DNA from: Bigelowiella natans CCMP2755
Lineage: Eukaryota; Cercozoa; Chlorarachniophyceae
Assembly: GCA_000320545.1 (NCBI GenBank)
Contig: ADNK01001072.1
Location: 2,501 to 47,500, forward strand
DNA: 45,000 bases
Direction of reading: 5' to 3'
Each line of letters starts with the position of its first letter. The first letter of the stretch is position 1. Of this stretch, positions 30,056 through 40,651 are shown in pieces. The position numbers and the translations under genes were made by a program. The notes below the pieces were generated by a model. That model was given only the letters and a program-made list of their open reading frames with translations, had not been told where the DNA came from and made no database searches.

Positions 30056-33000
30056 TTGTTGACACTATGTAGTAGTAGTAGTAGCAGTAATCTCGATGAC
30101 TTTGCAATGTGATTGAGAGGCTGCACGTATGGTGTGGCCCATCAACCACACATTATGATACTCGTAAAGATGATTAAGCAACACACTACATCCCTTCTTC
30201 TGAGAGCACAGTTTGGTTTTTCGTGCATACTAATGTAGGTACGAGTTTCTTACGACCTCCATGGCAGCGAGCCACCAATTGCCGTTACTAAAGAGCCACT
30301 ACCTCCTCTTTTGGTGAAATCTCTCCCCTATTCCCTCACTAATCTTGGAGTAGTCGTGATAGCACACAACAATATCCATTCTTCTTCTTCTTCTTCTTCT
30401 TCTTCTTCTTCTTCTTCTTCTTCTTCCTTGGGACAGGGGGCTAGTATTCCCACTCGTCAATGATCCCTTCCCCCCCCTTCCTCCTCACGCATGAATATCC
30501 GCTACTGCTCTACACTCACAGATAGTTTGGGCCGGACAGAACCAGCTTGACATTCGAGTGAGCGCAGCGTATGAACATCCTGCTGACGTGCCAGTGGTTG
30601 CTTCTTCTGCTGCTACAAGTAGTAGTACTGAGGTTTGTTGGATGATGCATGGGCTGCTATCTCTATTACATATTATTGTGCTTATATTCTTTCACTACTG
30701 TACCTCCTTCCATGCTTCTCTTACTTCTCCTCCTACCACTAAGGAGAAAAAGAAATAATTTTCTTGCTATAGATTGTACACCACGCATACCATCGTTGAT
30801 TTTTTGTCCCAGGCCTGTCTTTTCATCTTGAATTCGGCGCGTGTGTGTGTGTGTCCCCTGCTAAAAAACATATCGCTTTTCTTTTTTCTTTGCCCCAAAA
30901 AAGCGATTCCACGAGGAACTCTGTCGCTCGGCAACACCAAAACAAAAAAACTGTGGAATAAACACTGAGATCGTCCCCCCCTTTTCGCAGAAAACAAAGG
31001 AGGAAGGCAAGAAGGAACCTGGCTATGGTGAGGAGGGGGAGGAGAAGAAGCCACCTTCCATAGATTCCGTCCGTGTCAAGAGCCGGATTACATATCAGTA
31101 CTCAAACAATCAATTTATATAGTGCTACACACCACACCCACACACACACAGGCACACACGCACACACGCACGCAAACATACGACGCAATAGCACCAGCAC
31201 ATTCGAATAACATGTGTATAACATAGATACAGAAGTCATACTTCTTCTCCTTCCTCCCCCCTTGCTCTCTTGCTCTTATGATGATGATCGTCGTCATCAT
31301 CATCATCATTACTATCGCTATCGCTGTATATGCGGTTAGATTTGAATACTACCAAGTCGACGTCACGACGGTGAGCGCAGTAGCAGTAGTAGTGATAGTG
31401 GTAGTAGTACTAGTAGTAGCAGTAGTAGTAGTAGTAGTAACACCAACAGATATGCACGCCTAAGGAGAGATGAAGAGTCCCTTCCCCCCCTCCCTCCCCT
31501 GCATAGATATGATCAGCATTACACTCGCAGCATATCATCGCCTCTATCATCATTACCGGCAATGATGCGTTGAGGAGAGTCGGGCGTTGATTCGTTGGCC
31601 CTTCGGTATCTTACACCACGAACAACCTTAAAAAAAAGGTATTCGCATATCCGGACATTTCGTCGGAGGATGGCAAAGCCTTAACGAGCAACTGCGATTT
31701 TGTGAGTGACTAGGATGACGACTACACCTTGATGATCCATGTTGGGAGATGATGATTCATCATTGGCCTTCATGTCATTCGGAGCAACTCCTCCTCATCA
31801 CATTGAATTGTTGTTGATCATCAGCGGGCGAAGCTGAAGAAGGGTGATGCTGTGCGAGTGTTTCGCTCCTCTCGCCAAGAATGGCTCCCGTGCGTCGTGG
31901 ATTCGGTGTGTGGATAAATACATAGAATAGCCCTTCCCTGGGACGAATGACAATGACAATGATGGTGATGATGATGATGATGATACCTTCTTCAAGTTGA
32001 ATAATATCCTTACGTCATCATATCATAATCACCATCGTGATTACTCTGTGCATTCAGCATTTTCCCTCCCTCTTTCCCCCCCGTCAATATATCGTTCATT
32101 TCATCAAGGTCACGGAGAAGTGCATAGTAGTTAAATTTGAGGATAACAGTACGAAGCAGCTGGCGCGCTTTGGACCCGAATTGGAGAAGAAGGTGCGTGT
32201 GGTGTAGTTGGTAGCTGGGAAGATGTTTTTGGTGGTAGCGGTGTTTAGGGGGAGGGGGGGGGGGCAGGTTAACGATGGGCGCCAGTCTATAGGTCTCTAA
32301 TAATAACCCGATGTACGAATACAATTTTAAGACATATATGTACACTTTTACCACTATCCAAAACTCAAACCTTCAATGTTGTTTTGCAATTCATGACATT
32401 CTACGGGTTCTTAGTGTCAACAACACGTGTCGCTCCCCCCCGTCCCCCCCCCCTCTCTCTTTTTGCCACCATCCACCAATCCACCATCCATCCATGATTA
32501 GGACCATGACGTGCTACCAGAGGTGAGATACGAAGTGGAGGTGGAGCTTCTTCCTGATATTCTTACTGAGGAGGAATCGAGGAAAAGGGTGAGAAGGCTA
32601 CTGATACTACACTACTAATACTACCGCTATTGCTACTAATGCTGCTCCCATTGCTAATGGCAACCACCACCTCCTTAAGACCTACTGAAAGACGCATTCA
32701 CTCACTCCAAGACCACACCCACTTTCTTCGCAGATTCTCTGGAAATGGCTTCAGTGCATCCTGCTACTCCGGAGCCATGCAATGGTTGATTTGGAGCAAT
32801 GATGATGATGACGATGATCGTGATAGTCCCCCCCCCCATCGGCATATTGCATAAAGCCCTCGTACCCATGTGCAGCACACACCACACTCCACACAGATAT
32901 TCTACGACAAATCAGAATATTTTGCGCGCGGTTACTATCATCATCTCCTTCTTTTTTTTAAATTTGGCCGTTTGCTGAACTAACATCCGCCTCCTTGCTT

Positions 33001-33153
33001 GTGTCTCTATCGTTACCTCAGAGACCTTCATATACACCCCAGCAGGTCGCAGCTCTCCAAGGCCGGCCAAGGACAGGAGAAAAACGTAGCAGATCTCACC
33101 ACTCAACGACGACATCGTCAAATAAGCGTGGTAAAGGGGAGGGTGAGAGTTAA
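29194..33153 (+). CDS. Unknown protein with SH3/Tudor-like basic segment, multi-exon
   Basis: Exons, mostly in phase: 29194-29232 (tentative), 29364-29439, 29592-29647, 29739-29833, 29943-29997, 30239-30313, 30522-30632, 30991 to ~31120 (3' end unresolved), 31340-31370 (tentative), 31639-31701, 31825-31905, 32109-32192, 32502-32588, 32734-32784, 33022-33153 (stop TAA). The first ATG in frame is at 29379; an upstream exon is possible. I do not recognise the family. N-terminal third: VEYRVFRSLNKLLNKFCKDG, then YSRMLCMDAVF. Middle: a Ser-rich spacer and a Lys/Glu stretch. KKGDAVRVFRSSRQEWLPCV followed by VTEKCIVVKFEDNSTKQLAR resembles an SH3-like barrel of the Tudor/KOW/agenet kind (inference from hydrophobic pattern). 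C-terminus: basic, Ser-rich, nuclear-looking (GEKRSRSHHSTTTSSNKRG). Exon structure is well supported; function unknown. Confidence 0.65.
30017..30053. repeat. (GA)n microsatellite
   Basis: Dinucleotide array in an intron of the unknown gene, about 20 bases downstream of the donor at 29998. Confidence 0.95.
30379..30426. repeat. (TTC)n microsatellite
   Basis: Pure trinucleotide pyrimidine array in an intron of the unknown gene. Confidence 0.95.
31378..31440. repeat. Imperfect (GTA)n array downstream of a donor
   Basis: GTA-rich array starting within ten bases of the presumed donor GTGAGC at 31371 in the unknown gene. Confidence 0.88.
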
Positions 33154-33591
33154 TAGTTAAGTGAATGAAAGCATGATGATGGTATAGGAAAGTGCGCTGG
33201 ATAACTTTATCTGCGCTATTTGATGTACATTAAAATATATATAATGGGTTAGAAGATTTGCTGCTTTTGATGCGAACAAAGCAACCAAAGCTATAGAAAG
33301 CAACAAGGTTAGCATACATACCTAGCACGTGCGTGAGATGGAGCTGTCGCACTTGTGGGCGCCCGCCATAAGTCATGCCCCAGCCAAGCTCTAATAAACA
33401 CTTGGCCTCGCACCCATAGCTAGATAGTGATGCATAGTGGATACATCTCCATTGCAAGGCCTTCTGACACCGTAGGCACATGCACGCGCTGTGCTGCGCT
33501 AGCTTCGCAGCTAGTCTAGCTAGTGTTACAGCAGCACATTCGTTGGAACAATTTCACATGAGCGCACATGTCATGGGAACATGAGCGCACA
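33154..33591. other. Gap between unknown gene and retroelement
   Basis: 438 bp without a gene. CTAG/GCTAGC words reappear at 33488-33530. Just before the LTR-like segment lies a 22-bp unit (GAGCGCACATGTCATGGGAAC-like) repeated in tandem at about 33560-33600. Confidence 0.5.
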
Positions 33592-33936
33592 TGTCATGGG
33601 AATGCAGCAGCAAGCAAATCATCCTAGTCAATTGTTGTGACGGATGTTGCCGCAACCGGCCCGTTACGTTCCATTGGGAGCAGTTACCAAGTCGCAGTTT
33701 CGGTTGTTTGGACACGAAACGGAGGCAGTTTAGTGCAGACGACTTGGCGCGACTTCGGCCATTGGAACGGACCGACGACATGATTCAACAGCCCGTCTCA
33801 TCAGGAAGCTAGGCAGCACTGCGCGACGGGCAGCTGAGCGCAGTTCATGCTGAATGTTTGAGCAAGTAGCTCATTGTTTGTTGTGCATGTGACAGGTTTT
33901 CACTTGACAACACATTGCATCGTTGATGAATCCAAC
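33592..33936 (+). repeat. LTR-like repeat, copy 1 (345 bp)
   Basis: Begins TGTCATGGG and ends about AATCCAAC. A second copy, differing by a few substitutions and short indels, lies at 40310-40651. It stands immediately upstream of the gag-pol-like frame, as a 5' LTR or leader would. Confidence 0.85.
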
Positions 33937-34008
33937 GGATCAAGAGTCCATCACTTGCCGGTGTGCGGAGAAGCTCTCAGCTGTCAGCTGGATTGATGCA
34001 AGCTCTCC

Positions 34009-35862
34009 GTGAAAGTGAAGAGAATTGATGAATTCGATGGCAAGAAGGAGGAGGCCGTGTTTTTCCTGAAGTCCACACAATCAGAAGTGCTCAGCGCAGG
34101 TCGAACGCATTGGCGAGTTCTGTTAGGCAGAGGTGTCTTCTCTGGTGTGAAGTGTGACCTGGAGTGCGACGCCACTGAAGAGGATTTCGATGCATCTTCT
34201 GATGATGGATTGGACGGTGAGTCAAGAAGGAAAAAGAACATGCCCAAACTTGAAAAGGGATCTGACGATGAAGCTGCAAGCGACCCGCAAGAAAAGGCCA
34301 ACCGGAAGAAAGCCCACAAAACTCAGCGTGCTTGCAACAAATGCTCACAAAAGATTTGCAATGTCATCTTCTCGCGTCTCACCTCAAAGGTGTCACCTTC
34401 AATTGACCAGTGTGACATGGAGACGGGAGATGGGCCAGGGCTGCATCGGGCCCTTCAGGATGTCCATGTGGCAGGAACGGAAAATGGATTTGCAAGCATT
34501 TTCAAATTCGTCAACGTGAAGCAAGAAGGACCTTTGGCTGAACTCGAAGATTGCACCTTCAAGTTCAATCAACTGTGTCGACTGTTGGAGGAGAGGAGCA
34601 GCATCATCTCTCCGGACATTCGAAATGTGACACATTTGAATGGCTTGAGCAAAGATTTTGATTTGATCAGAGATCGCATTCGCGATGAAGGAACCTTGAA
34701 CGAGTCAAGAATCGAAGACATCTTGAGACGAGTCAGGGGTGCTGCAGAAAGAAACGGAGAAAGAAAGAAGGACAAATGTGTGAAATCCATCTCCAAAAGC
34801 AACGGCCCACGGATGCTCTTGGCTCCAGATGGCAAAGACAAGTTCAATCGGAAGCTCAAGTGTTTCAACTGCAAAAAGCATCATCCTGGCGGAGAACGCA
34901 GCTGCACAGAACCTTGTCGAATTTGCAAACAGCCTGGGCATGCCAGATGCAATTGCAAACTCAGGAACAAACAGTCGCCCCACACCCCAACGAGGGGAAA
35001 TGATGCTCACTTGGCAGTTTCTCATTCGGGCAAAATGCCGAATTGGAAAGTCGGAATTTCATCTGGAGATGAAGGTCTGATTGCAGCTGATGAAGCTCTG
35101 TTCAGCAACGAGATTCACACCACATGCGTCGACAGCGGCGCTGCGAAACATTGTGTGAGCTCAGAGTTCATTGAATCACGAGCTTCAGAGGTGACGGATC
35201 ACGTCACCGAGCAAGGCAGTGTTGGCACTGCTGGTGATCAAAGGCTGGAGATTGCGGGTTCTGCCAACGTGGCAGGATTGAAAGGTGTCAAGATTGTCAA
35301 GGGTCTCAAAGCAAGTTTGGCAAGCGTTTCTGAAATGTGCAAAGAGGACAATTGCTGTCTCGCATGCAGTGCCGACAAGGTTTGGAAAACATCGAAAGAC
35401 AGTCTGACCCTGCCGGACAACGCCATCTGCATCGGCACTCGTTCGAGAGGATTGTGTGTTTGCAATTTCAGCACCTTTGAAGAGGATGCATCGGATGAAG
35501 CACATCTCACTGACAGCGCTCCTGCGAATGTGCTCTTCAAATGGCACCAGATCTTGGCACATCTGGCTCCAACAAGTTTGCACAGAGCGGTGAAAAATGG
35601 CACAATTGACATTCCAGAAATTGACCGTTTGTCTCCTGCAGAGCTGGAGAAGGCATTCAAGGAGTTTCCTGAATGCAAGACTTGTGGTGAAGCTTTTGGT
35701 GTCAAACGCAATCGTCGCACCGCGTTTCAGCGTGTGCTCGATTCAGGCAAAACTCAGGGTTGTCAAGCCGATCAGGATCTCATGTGGCCTTGGACACCGT
35801 GCTCGAAGGAGGGACATCGCGGTGCGTCATCATTTGGCTGGATTTGGGGAAATGTGGGATGA
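34009..35862 (+). pseudogene. Copia-like gag-protease-integrase fragment, truncated and frameshifted
   Basis: Open frame of 617 codons without an ATG at its 5' end (opens with GTG after an upstream stop). Gag-like helical region at about 165-260; Cys/His knuckles at about 285-310 (CFNCKKHHPGGERSC, CRICKQPGHARCNC); protease motif CVDSGAAKHC near 372; integrase N-terminal zinc finger WHQILAHL near 512 with CKTC near 555. From about 35755 the frame turns to nonsense, while another frame reads VALDTVLEGGTSRCVIIWLD up to ~35885, consistent with one frameshift at the start of the integrase core. The sequence stops matching an integrase after that. Not expected to be functional. Confidence 0.82.
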
Positions 35863-35885
35863 TCATTTGCATGGCAAATGACAGA

Positions 35886-36329
35886 GCAATCCTGACTGTG
35901 TGACCATGGACACAGCACATGTCACATGTGCATCATGTGTGTCATGTGCACGCATGTCCATTGTTGTTGAATGAACACGCACAAATGAGAACTTGAGTTC
36001 ATGCATGTGTGTAGCCGATGCACGATGATGAATGGATTGAGCTTTGAAAAAGACACAACTCAAGACAATGCAGAATGTCCGTCAAATTAGCGGATACTCA
36101 TTGTAGACACGTAATGTCATACATGTATCACATATGCTATTACTATGTCTATTATGTAGCTGCTGCTTTGCATAGCTACATTAGGATGACTATTTTAAAG
36201 ATTTAATCACTCCATTACATCCGTCTCATATCCATTTACATGTAATCTTCAACATTTTACATTAAAAAATCATCTAATCATTACGGCTCAATTACGTTTA
36301 TACATCAATATTTTCACGCAGCTGCAATG
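35886..36329. other. Gap between retroelement fragment and JmjC gene
   Basis: 444 bp. The first 170 bp are full of CATGTG/CACATG/GCATGC palindromes, similar to the LTR-like leader. The rest is AT-rich 3' flank of the JmjC gene. No gene seen. Confidence 0.5.
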
Positions 36330-38017
36330 TTATATCTGCGAAATCAGCTCTGGGTTGTTTTCCAAAGAAAATGTCCACTCAAGAGCTAGAGCTACGGTAG
36401 ATCCATGATTCACAACACCGTGAGCCCAAAGGTTGGGAATGAATATAAGATCGCCTTCCTCTTGCTCACATTCAATTTTACTCCTGGGATGATACTCAGC
36501 AGCGTGCTGCTGCTGTGGCCTCATTGTCCAATCTTTCATTTTCATTTTACTGTAGACCCTCTCACTTGGAGGTAGGAGCGTCCAGCTCTTTTTGCCATAC
36601 ACAACAATATTAAAGGCATACATATGGTGATGCATAGGCGACCCACTTCCATCAGGACCGAGGAAGAGCTGTGTCGTAACTTTGTGCGATTTGCTTTGTA
36701 GATGCTTTGCAAATGAAGGGAAACCAAAATGCACTTTCCCATCACGAGACGAGGCTATTTCCGCCCTTCGTGCGCCCTCCTCCTCTCCTACAGGGCCTTC
36801 CTCAACGATTACTAAGTATGGGGCGGTTTCTTTCGAATTGCTGCTGCTATTACAAGTGGACTGCCGCTGGGTGTGGTTGGAACTACCGTATTCACAAGGG
36901 ATGTATCGTTTCAAATATTTTCGTACCGTCGTTCGGCGGGTGCGCAGACCATGTTTATGAGCGTATGGAATCTTACTAACCTCCACCCTTTTCCTCCCGA
37001 GGCGCGAAAGTAACCCTTTCCTACTCATTGTCGCTCTTAGTTCGTCCCACCTCTCGTGCTCCAATGCTCCCGTAACGAGCACGGGCTGAGAGCGGTACAA
37101 GAATTCCACAAGAAACCTCTCTACTGTCATATTTGCTGCTGGAATGACGGAAAAGTCGCAGCGAGCTCTTTCTTGTTTTCGATACCTATTGTCTTCCTCA
37201 TCGGAGCAGCTTCCCCCTTCGCCATTTCCGATTTCCGTTCTACAGACATTTTCACGAACATCAGCATCACCCATATTCAAACTGCCGCTGTTTGGATATT
37301 TTCCATGAACTTCTTGGACAGAAGGGTCGAAGTGATCCCTAGACTCGTAACCTCTACCGAAGGAATCAAGTCTTTGCCCATTGTTTACAATTGTGAAAAG
37401 TTCATAATCATGCAAAGCTGAGTGGAGGCTTGGATAATCCATCGGACGGTATGTTGGTAATATTGAAGGGGATGGTGATGCTAAAGAAGATCTTTCTTTT
37501 CCCTTGAGATTAGCACCATGCGAAAGGAATAACCGCACTACCCAATGGAACCCTTCGATTGTCTAGCGTAACATATACAATCAACAAACAGACAACAACA
37601 CCTTGATGAGCTATTCCCAAAGTTTTGGTTTGTGTGAAAATGTTTCATTGCGACCAAAAAGTATGAATAGTGTTAGAAAGAATAGTTTTATGTATACTGC
37701 GAATCGCAATGGGGTGAATCCTAGCGAGTCCTGGGCGTGAAGGAGAGAAGGTTCCGTTTTCAAAACAGCACTGAAGACCTAGAGAGTACAGAATCGCAGA
37801 TAATGAAAATGCAAAGACCTCAAGCATTGGAAAAAGGAATCTAGTTGCCAATGACCTTCGAAAATCGAAATTTCAAAGAGCACACAATTGCTTTTCGAGA
37901 GACGGTATCCGGGCTGTGCATACCGCACGCTACAAGCTCACGTAGCGAAACATCTTTAGTGTCCTTCAATGCGTTTTCTAAAGTTGCGCCTACCTTTATT
38001 TTTTGAAACGTTAGCAT
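36330..38017 (-). CDS. Ankyrin-repeat JmjC-domain protein
   Basis: 491 residues from three exons: 38017-37856, 37778-37698, 37562-36330, in phase. The N-terminal ~110 residues form degenerate ankyrin repeats (LRELVACGMHSPDTVS, AVLKTEPSLLHAQDSLGFTP, GFHWVVRLFLSHGANLKGK). An acidic, disordered linker leads to a cupin-like JmjC domain (about 240-480). It contains FLVEFLYRSQPVLVTGALEH, SGSPMHHHMYAFNIVVYGKK, SWTLLPPSERVYS and EEGDLIFIPNLWAHGVVNHG. JmjC enzymes use Fe(II) and 2-oxoglutarate to hydroxylate or demethylate proteins. The first iron-binding motif reads HHH where HxD/E is normal; the distal His (WAHGV) and the Lys of GKKSW are present. Activity is therefore uncertain. The large third exon contrasts with the split genes nearby. 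Confidence 0.85.
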
Positions 38018-38121
38018 TCCGTGCAAGCGTATATTGCAATTAGAACTTCTTGGTAATAGATTGATTGTGCCCCACCTTTGCTTTCAGCAAGTGCAATGAG
38101 CTGAAAGTAGCTTTGATTGAC

Positions 38122-38461
38122 ATGACGGACACCAAGAAATGTAGCACATTCCTGTTTGAAGGGGTGTCCAATAATTCAGTTCGTTTGTATAAATGCCCGC
38201 TTTCATCTAGCTGAGAATTGTATTATTATACCCAATTCCTTGCCGATGTCTGCTTTCAGTATCGTACAAGGAGAAAGCCCGGTCGTTCCCTATGCATTCT
38301 CGTAGGAAGCTTGGTTTGGCGTCGTTGCCTGAATTTGTACTTGCATTCATAACTCAATCGACTTCAACTGGTAATCCTCTTTCAATTTTCAGTCTATTAC
38401 CAAGATGCTTGAGCACTTCTCTCTCTGTATGGTTGCCCTCGAGCAACATAACCAGCTCTGA
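38122..38461 (+). CDS. Tentative 50-residue protein, three exons
   Basis: Exons 38122-38163, 38260-38301 and 38393-38461 join in phase 0 at canonical GT..AG introns of 96 and 91 nt, giving MTDTKKCSTFLFEG, YRTRRKPGRSLCIL and SITKMLEHFSLCMVALEQHN (then QL and TGA). It starts only 104 bp from the ankyrin-JmjC start, so the two would share a divergent promoter. I do not recognise it. After the TGA the same frame stays open to 38938. Evidence is splice signals and phase only. Confidence 0.28.
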
Positions 38462-38997
38462 TCCACACCTCCAAGTTTCACGGAGGACGTGCGACTCAGA
38501 CACCGTGTTCCTGAAAGATATCATTCATGGTCTGTTTGCCTGGTACACGATACAGAATCAGCCCACCTATGCGCACCACTGAGGAGAATTGGAGCCCATG
38601 CCAGCGCTGCGAGCAGCCACAAAGACCCGGAAGGGACGCCGGTCATCCGGCCGCGCTTACGAGTAGATAATCTCCCCTCCTCCTTTTTCTCCTTCGAGAG
38701 CGGGGATTCGGCTCGAAGCCCCGGCGGAAGAACTCCTGCAATCTTCGATCACATCCCACTCGAGACATCACCCACATGCCCCTTTCGAAATTATCACGAA
38801 ACAGGTCCTATTTTCATGTCGCGTCAACATTCTTTCACGACTAAAACAAACACTTTCAAATCGCCAAACGTCGAAAGGATCTTGCGAGCTCAGAATTGCC
38901 CTCCCCAGGCTGCTCGGAAGGAGGTTGGTGACCGCTGAGACACGTTGCTAAAATGCCACTGGGGGTAGCTTTCACTGCAAGTCTCCGGGGAAGGAAG
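38462..38997. other. GC-richer stretch with a long open frame, unassigned
   Basis: Plus-strand frame open from 38462 to 38938, Ser/Pro/Arg-rich (RSPGGRTPAIFDHIPLETSP), without ATG or family resemblance. It continues in phase from the exon ending in TGA at 38461. It may be a 3' UTR, a read-through extension or part of another gene. Confidence 0.3.
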
Positions 38998-39051
38998 AAT
39001 CCAGGCCAGCAGCAAAGTTGGATGAAGGAAGGAAGGGCAGGAGGACAGCTG
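38998..39051 (+). repeat. Inverted repeat X, left arm
   Basis: About 50 bp (core AGCAAAGTTGGATGAAGGAA) matching 40221-40275 in inverse orientation almost perfectly. Confidence 0.9.
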
Positions 39052-39374
39052 TTGCGCGTAAGGTGTTCACAGGCCGAGGCGCTACGTGCACAAGTAGGCA
39101 GGGGGGGGGAAGGCACGTTTGCTTCCTTTTGAAGAGTTATGTTCATTTTTGTCAAAGATTATATTTTTATTAAATCGTGCACTGCGTAATCATTCGCGAA
39201 GCTTTCGCGAATGCCGCCGCACGTGGGGCAGCACACTTCCGGTGTGCTGCCATGAGTCCCGCCGGAACCCACGTGCCTATACTGTATTAATATCTACGTT
39301 ATCTATATTCTATATCCGCGACAACCCCTTTGTTGTCGCACGTGACTTGTGCTCGCGTAGTAGTACGCGCTACA
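39052..39374. mobile_element. Candidate 323-bp insertion (MITE-like) flanked by CAGCTG
   Basis: Units X and Y are contiguous in the right arm (40138-40275), joined at one CAGCTG. In the left arm the same units are separated by these 323 bp, with CAGCTG at both borders (39046-39051 and 39375-39380), as a target-site duplication would give. Near both ends is GCGCGTA in inverse orientation. The interior holds perfect hairpins (GCGACAAC/GTTGTCGC at 39318-39339, CGCGAAGCTTTCGCG near 39197) but no protein frame. Confidence 0.5.
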
Positions 39375-39479
39375 CAGCTGCGTGTGCACAAGCGGCTGCC
39401 TCGATTCTCTGATGATGTTTTGACCTTTTTCACATGCATGCACCAAGTCAACTGTCATCAGGCGAAATCACCTGAAACT
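39375..39479 (+). repeat. Inverted repeat Y, left arm
   Basis: Matches 40138-40226 inversely. Best-conserved words are ACAAGCGGCTGCCTCGATTC and GGCGAAATCACCTGAAAC. The centre has diverged. Confidence 0.85.
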
Positions 39480-40137
39480 GCATGCATGACATCGTGCTGC
39501 AGAAGGAATGGCCGTTGTTTTTGTCTGCTCTGGCTCTGGCACGCTTGCCAGGACAGTTTTCAACGATGCGCTTGGTCACCTTTTCTGTCCTGGAGCACGC
39601 GGTGACAACACATCGCCCGTGTGTTGCACTTCGCAATTTGCTGCACAGCAAATTGAAGGAAAGGGCAGCGTGTTGGAGTGCTTTGCACTCAATGCGCGAA
39701 GTGCATGCTTGTGGCAGCAGTGGCAACGCCGGCGGGCGTTTGCAGGCTGCGACAAGCAGTGCAGAACGGGCTGCCAATGCAGGCAGGTTCTGTGCCTGCG
39801 ACAAGGCAGGACAGTGCTGCATCAGCCATGTGCCAGCAAAGGAAGTGGGCGCGTCTTCCTCAAATCTGATGCCCGTGACAAGCACCCACGGCTGGGGTGC
39901 AAGGTGCGCGGAGGGAGAGGGGGGGGGGAGGGGAACGAAGATGGTCACGTGGGGAGGGCATGCATCCACAGGTGACGTGAACATCCACAGGATGTGCAAA
40001 AACAAAGTTGCAGAAGCAAACGTTGGAGTGCTTTGCACTCGAGAGCAGGAAGTGCGTGCTCGTGGTTGCAGCAGCAGCGACAAAGCAATGTTGCGGCGTT
40101 CTCCAGCTGCGACAAGCAACCAGCAGCACAAGTTGGT
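39480..40137. repeat. Spacer of the inverted repeat with internal direct repeats
   Basis: GC-rich spacer between the Y arms. GTTGGAGTGCTTTGCACTC and the following ~60 bp occur twice, near 39672 and 40021, and TGCGACAAGC recurs several times. Overlapping open frames on both strands follow these repeats and are not called. Confidence 0.7.
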
Positions 40138-40275
40138 TTCAGGTGATTTTGCCTGATCATTGAGTCGTGCATGAAAAGCCACGTTGTGCGTCAACAAGAG
40201 AATCGAGGCAGCCGCTTGTGCAGCTGTCCTCCTGCCCTTCCTTCCTTCATCCAACTTTGCTGCCAGCCTGCATTC
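40138..40275 (-). repeat. Inverted repeats Y and X, right arm (uninterrupted)
   Basis: Inverse of the left-arm units, here directly joined at a single CAGCTG (40221-40226). Confidence 0.88.
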
Positions 40276-40309
40276 TGCAGCGCGCCGCCCTCTGCTTCCA
40301 ACACGCACG

Positions 40310-40651
40310 TGTCATGGGAATGCAGCAGCAAGCAAATCATCCTGGTCAATTGTTGTGACGGATGTTGCCGCAATCGGCCCGTTCCATTGGGAGCAGTCAC
40401 CAAGTCGCAGTTTCGGTTGTTTGGACACGAAACGGAGGCAGTTTAGTGCAGACGACTTGGCGCGACTTCGGCCATTGGAACGGACCGACGACATGATTCA
40501 ACAGCCCGTCTCATCAGGAAGCTAGGCAGCACTGCGCGACGGGCAGCTGAGCGCAGTTCATGCTGAATGTTTGAGCAAGTAGCTCATTGTTTGTTGTGCA
40601 TGTGACAGGTTTTTGCTTGACAATGCATTGCACATCGTTGATGAATCCAAC
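40310..40651 (+). repeat. LTR-like repeat, copy 2 (orphan)
   Basis: 342 bp matching 33592-33936 in the same orientation, with a 5-base and a 2-base length difference and scattered substitutions. No gag-pol frame follows, so it is either a solo LTR or a fragment. The match ends at GATGAATCCAAC in both copies. Confidence 0.87.

Larger units (their letters stand above)
33592..35885 (+). mobile_element. Truncated LTR retrotransposon, copia domain order
   Basis: LTR-like segment, leader, then Gag, zinc knuckles, aspartic protease and the start of integrase in that order. Integrase directly after protease is the Ty1/copia order. The element ends inside integrase; no reverse transcriptase, RNase H or downstream LTR is present. 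It sits in the convergent gap between the unknown gene and the JmjC gene. Confidence 0.8.

Noticed and set aside
31120-31320. CA- and CAT-rich stretch considered as a CRISPR-like or satellite array
   Set aside because: Simple dinucleotide and trinucleotide repeats in an intron without unique spacers.
39448-40308. Overlapping long frames on both strands (286 codons minus, 224 and 155 codons plus)
   Set aside because: Low-AT repeat DNA with internal direct and inverted repeats; frames overlap each other, are Cys/Ala/Arg-rich and show no domain.
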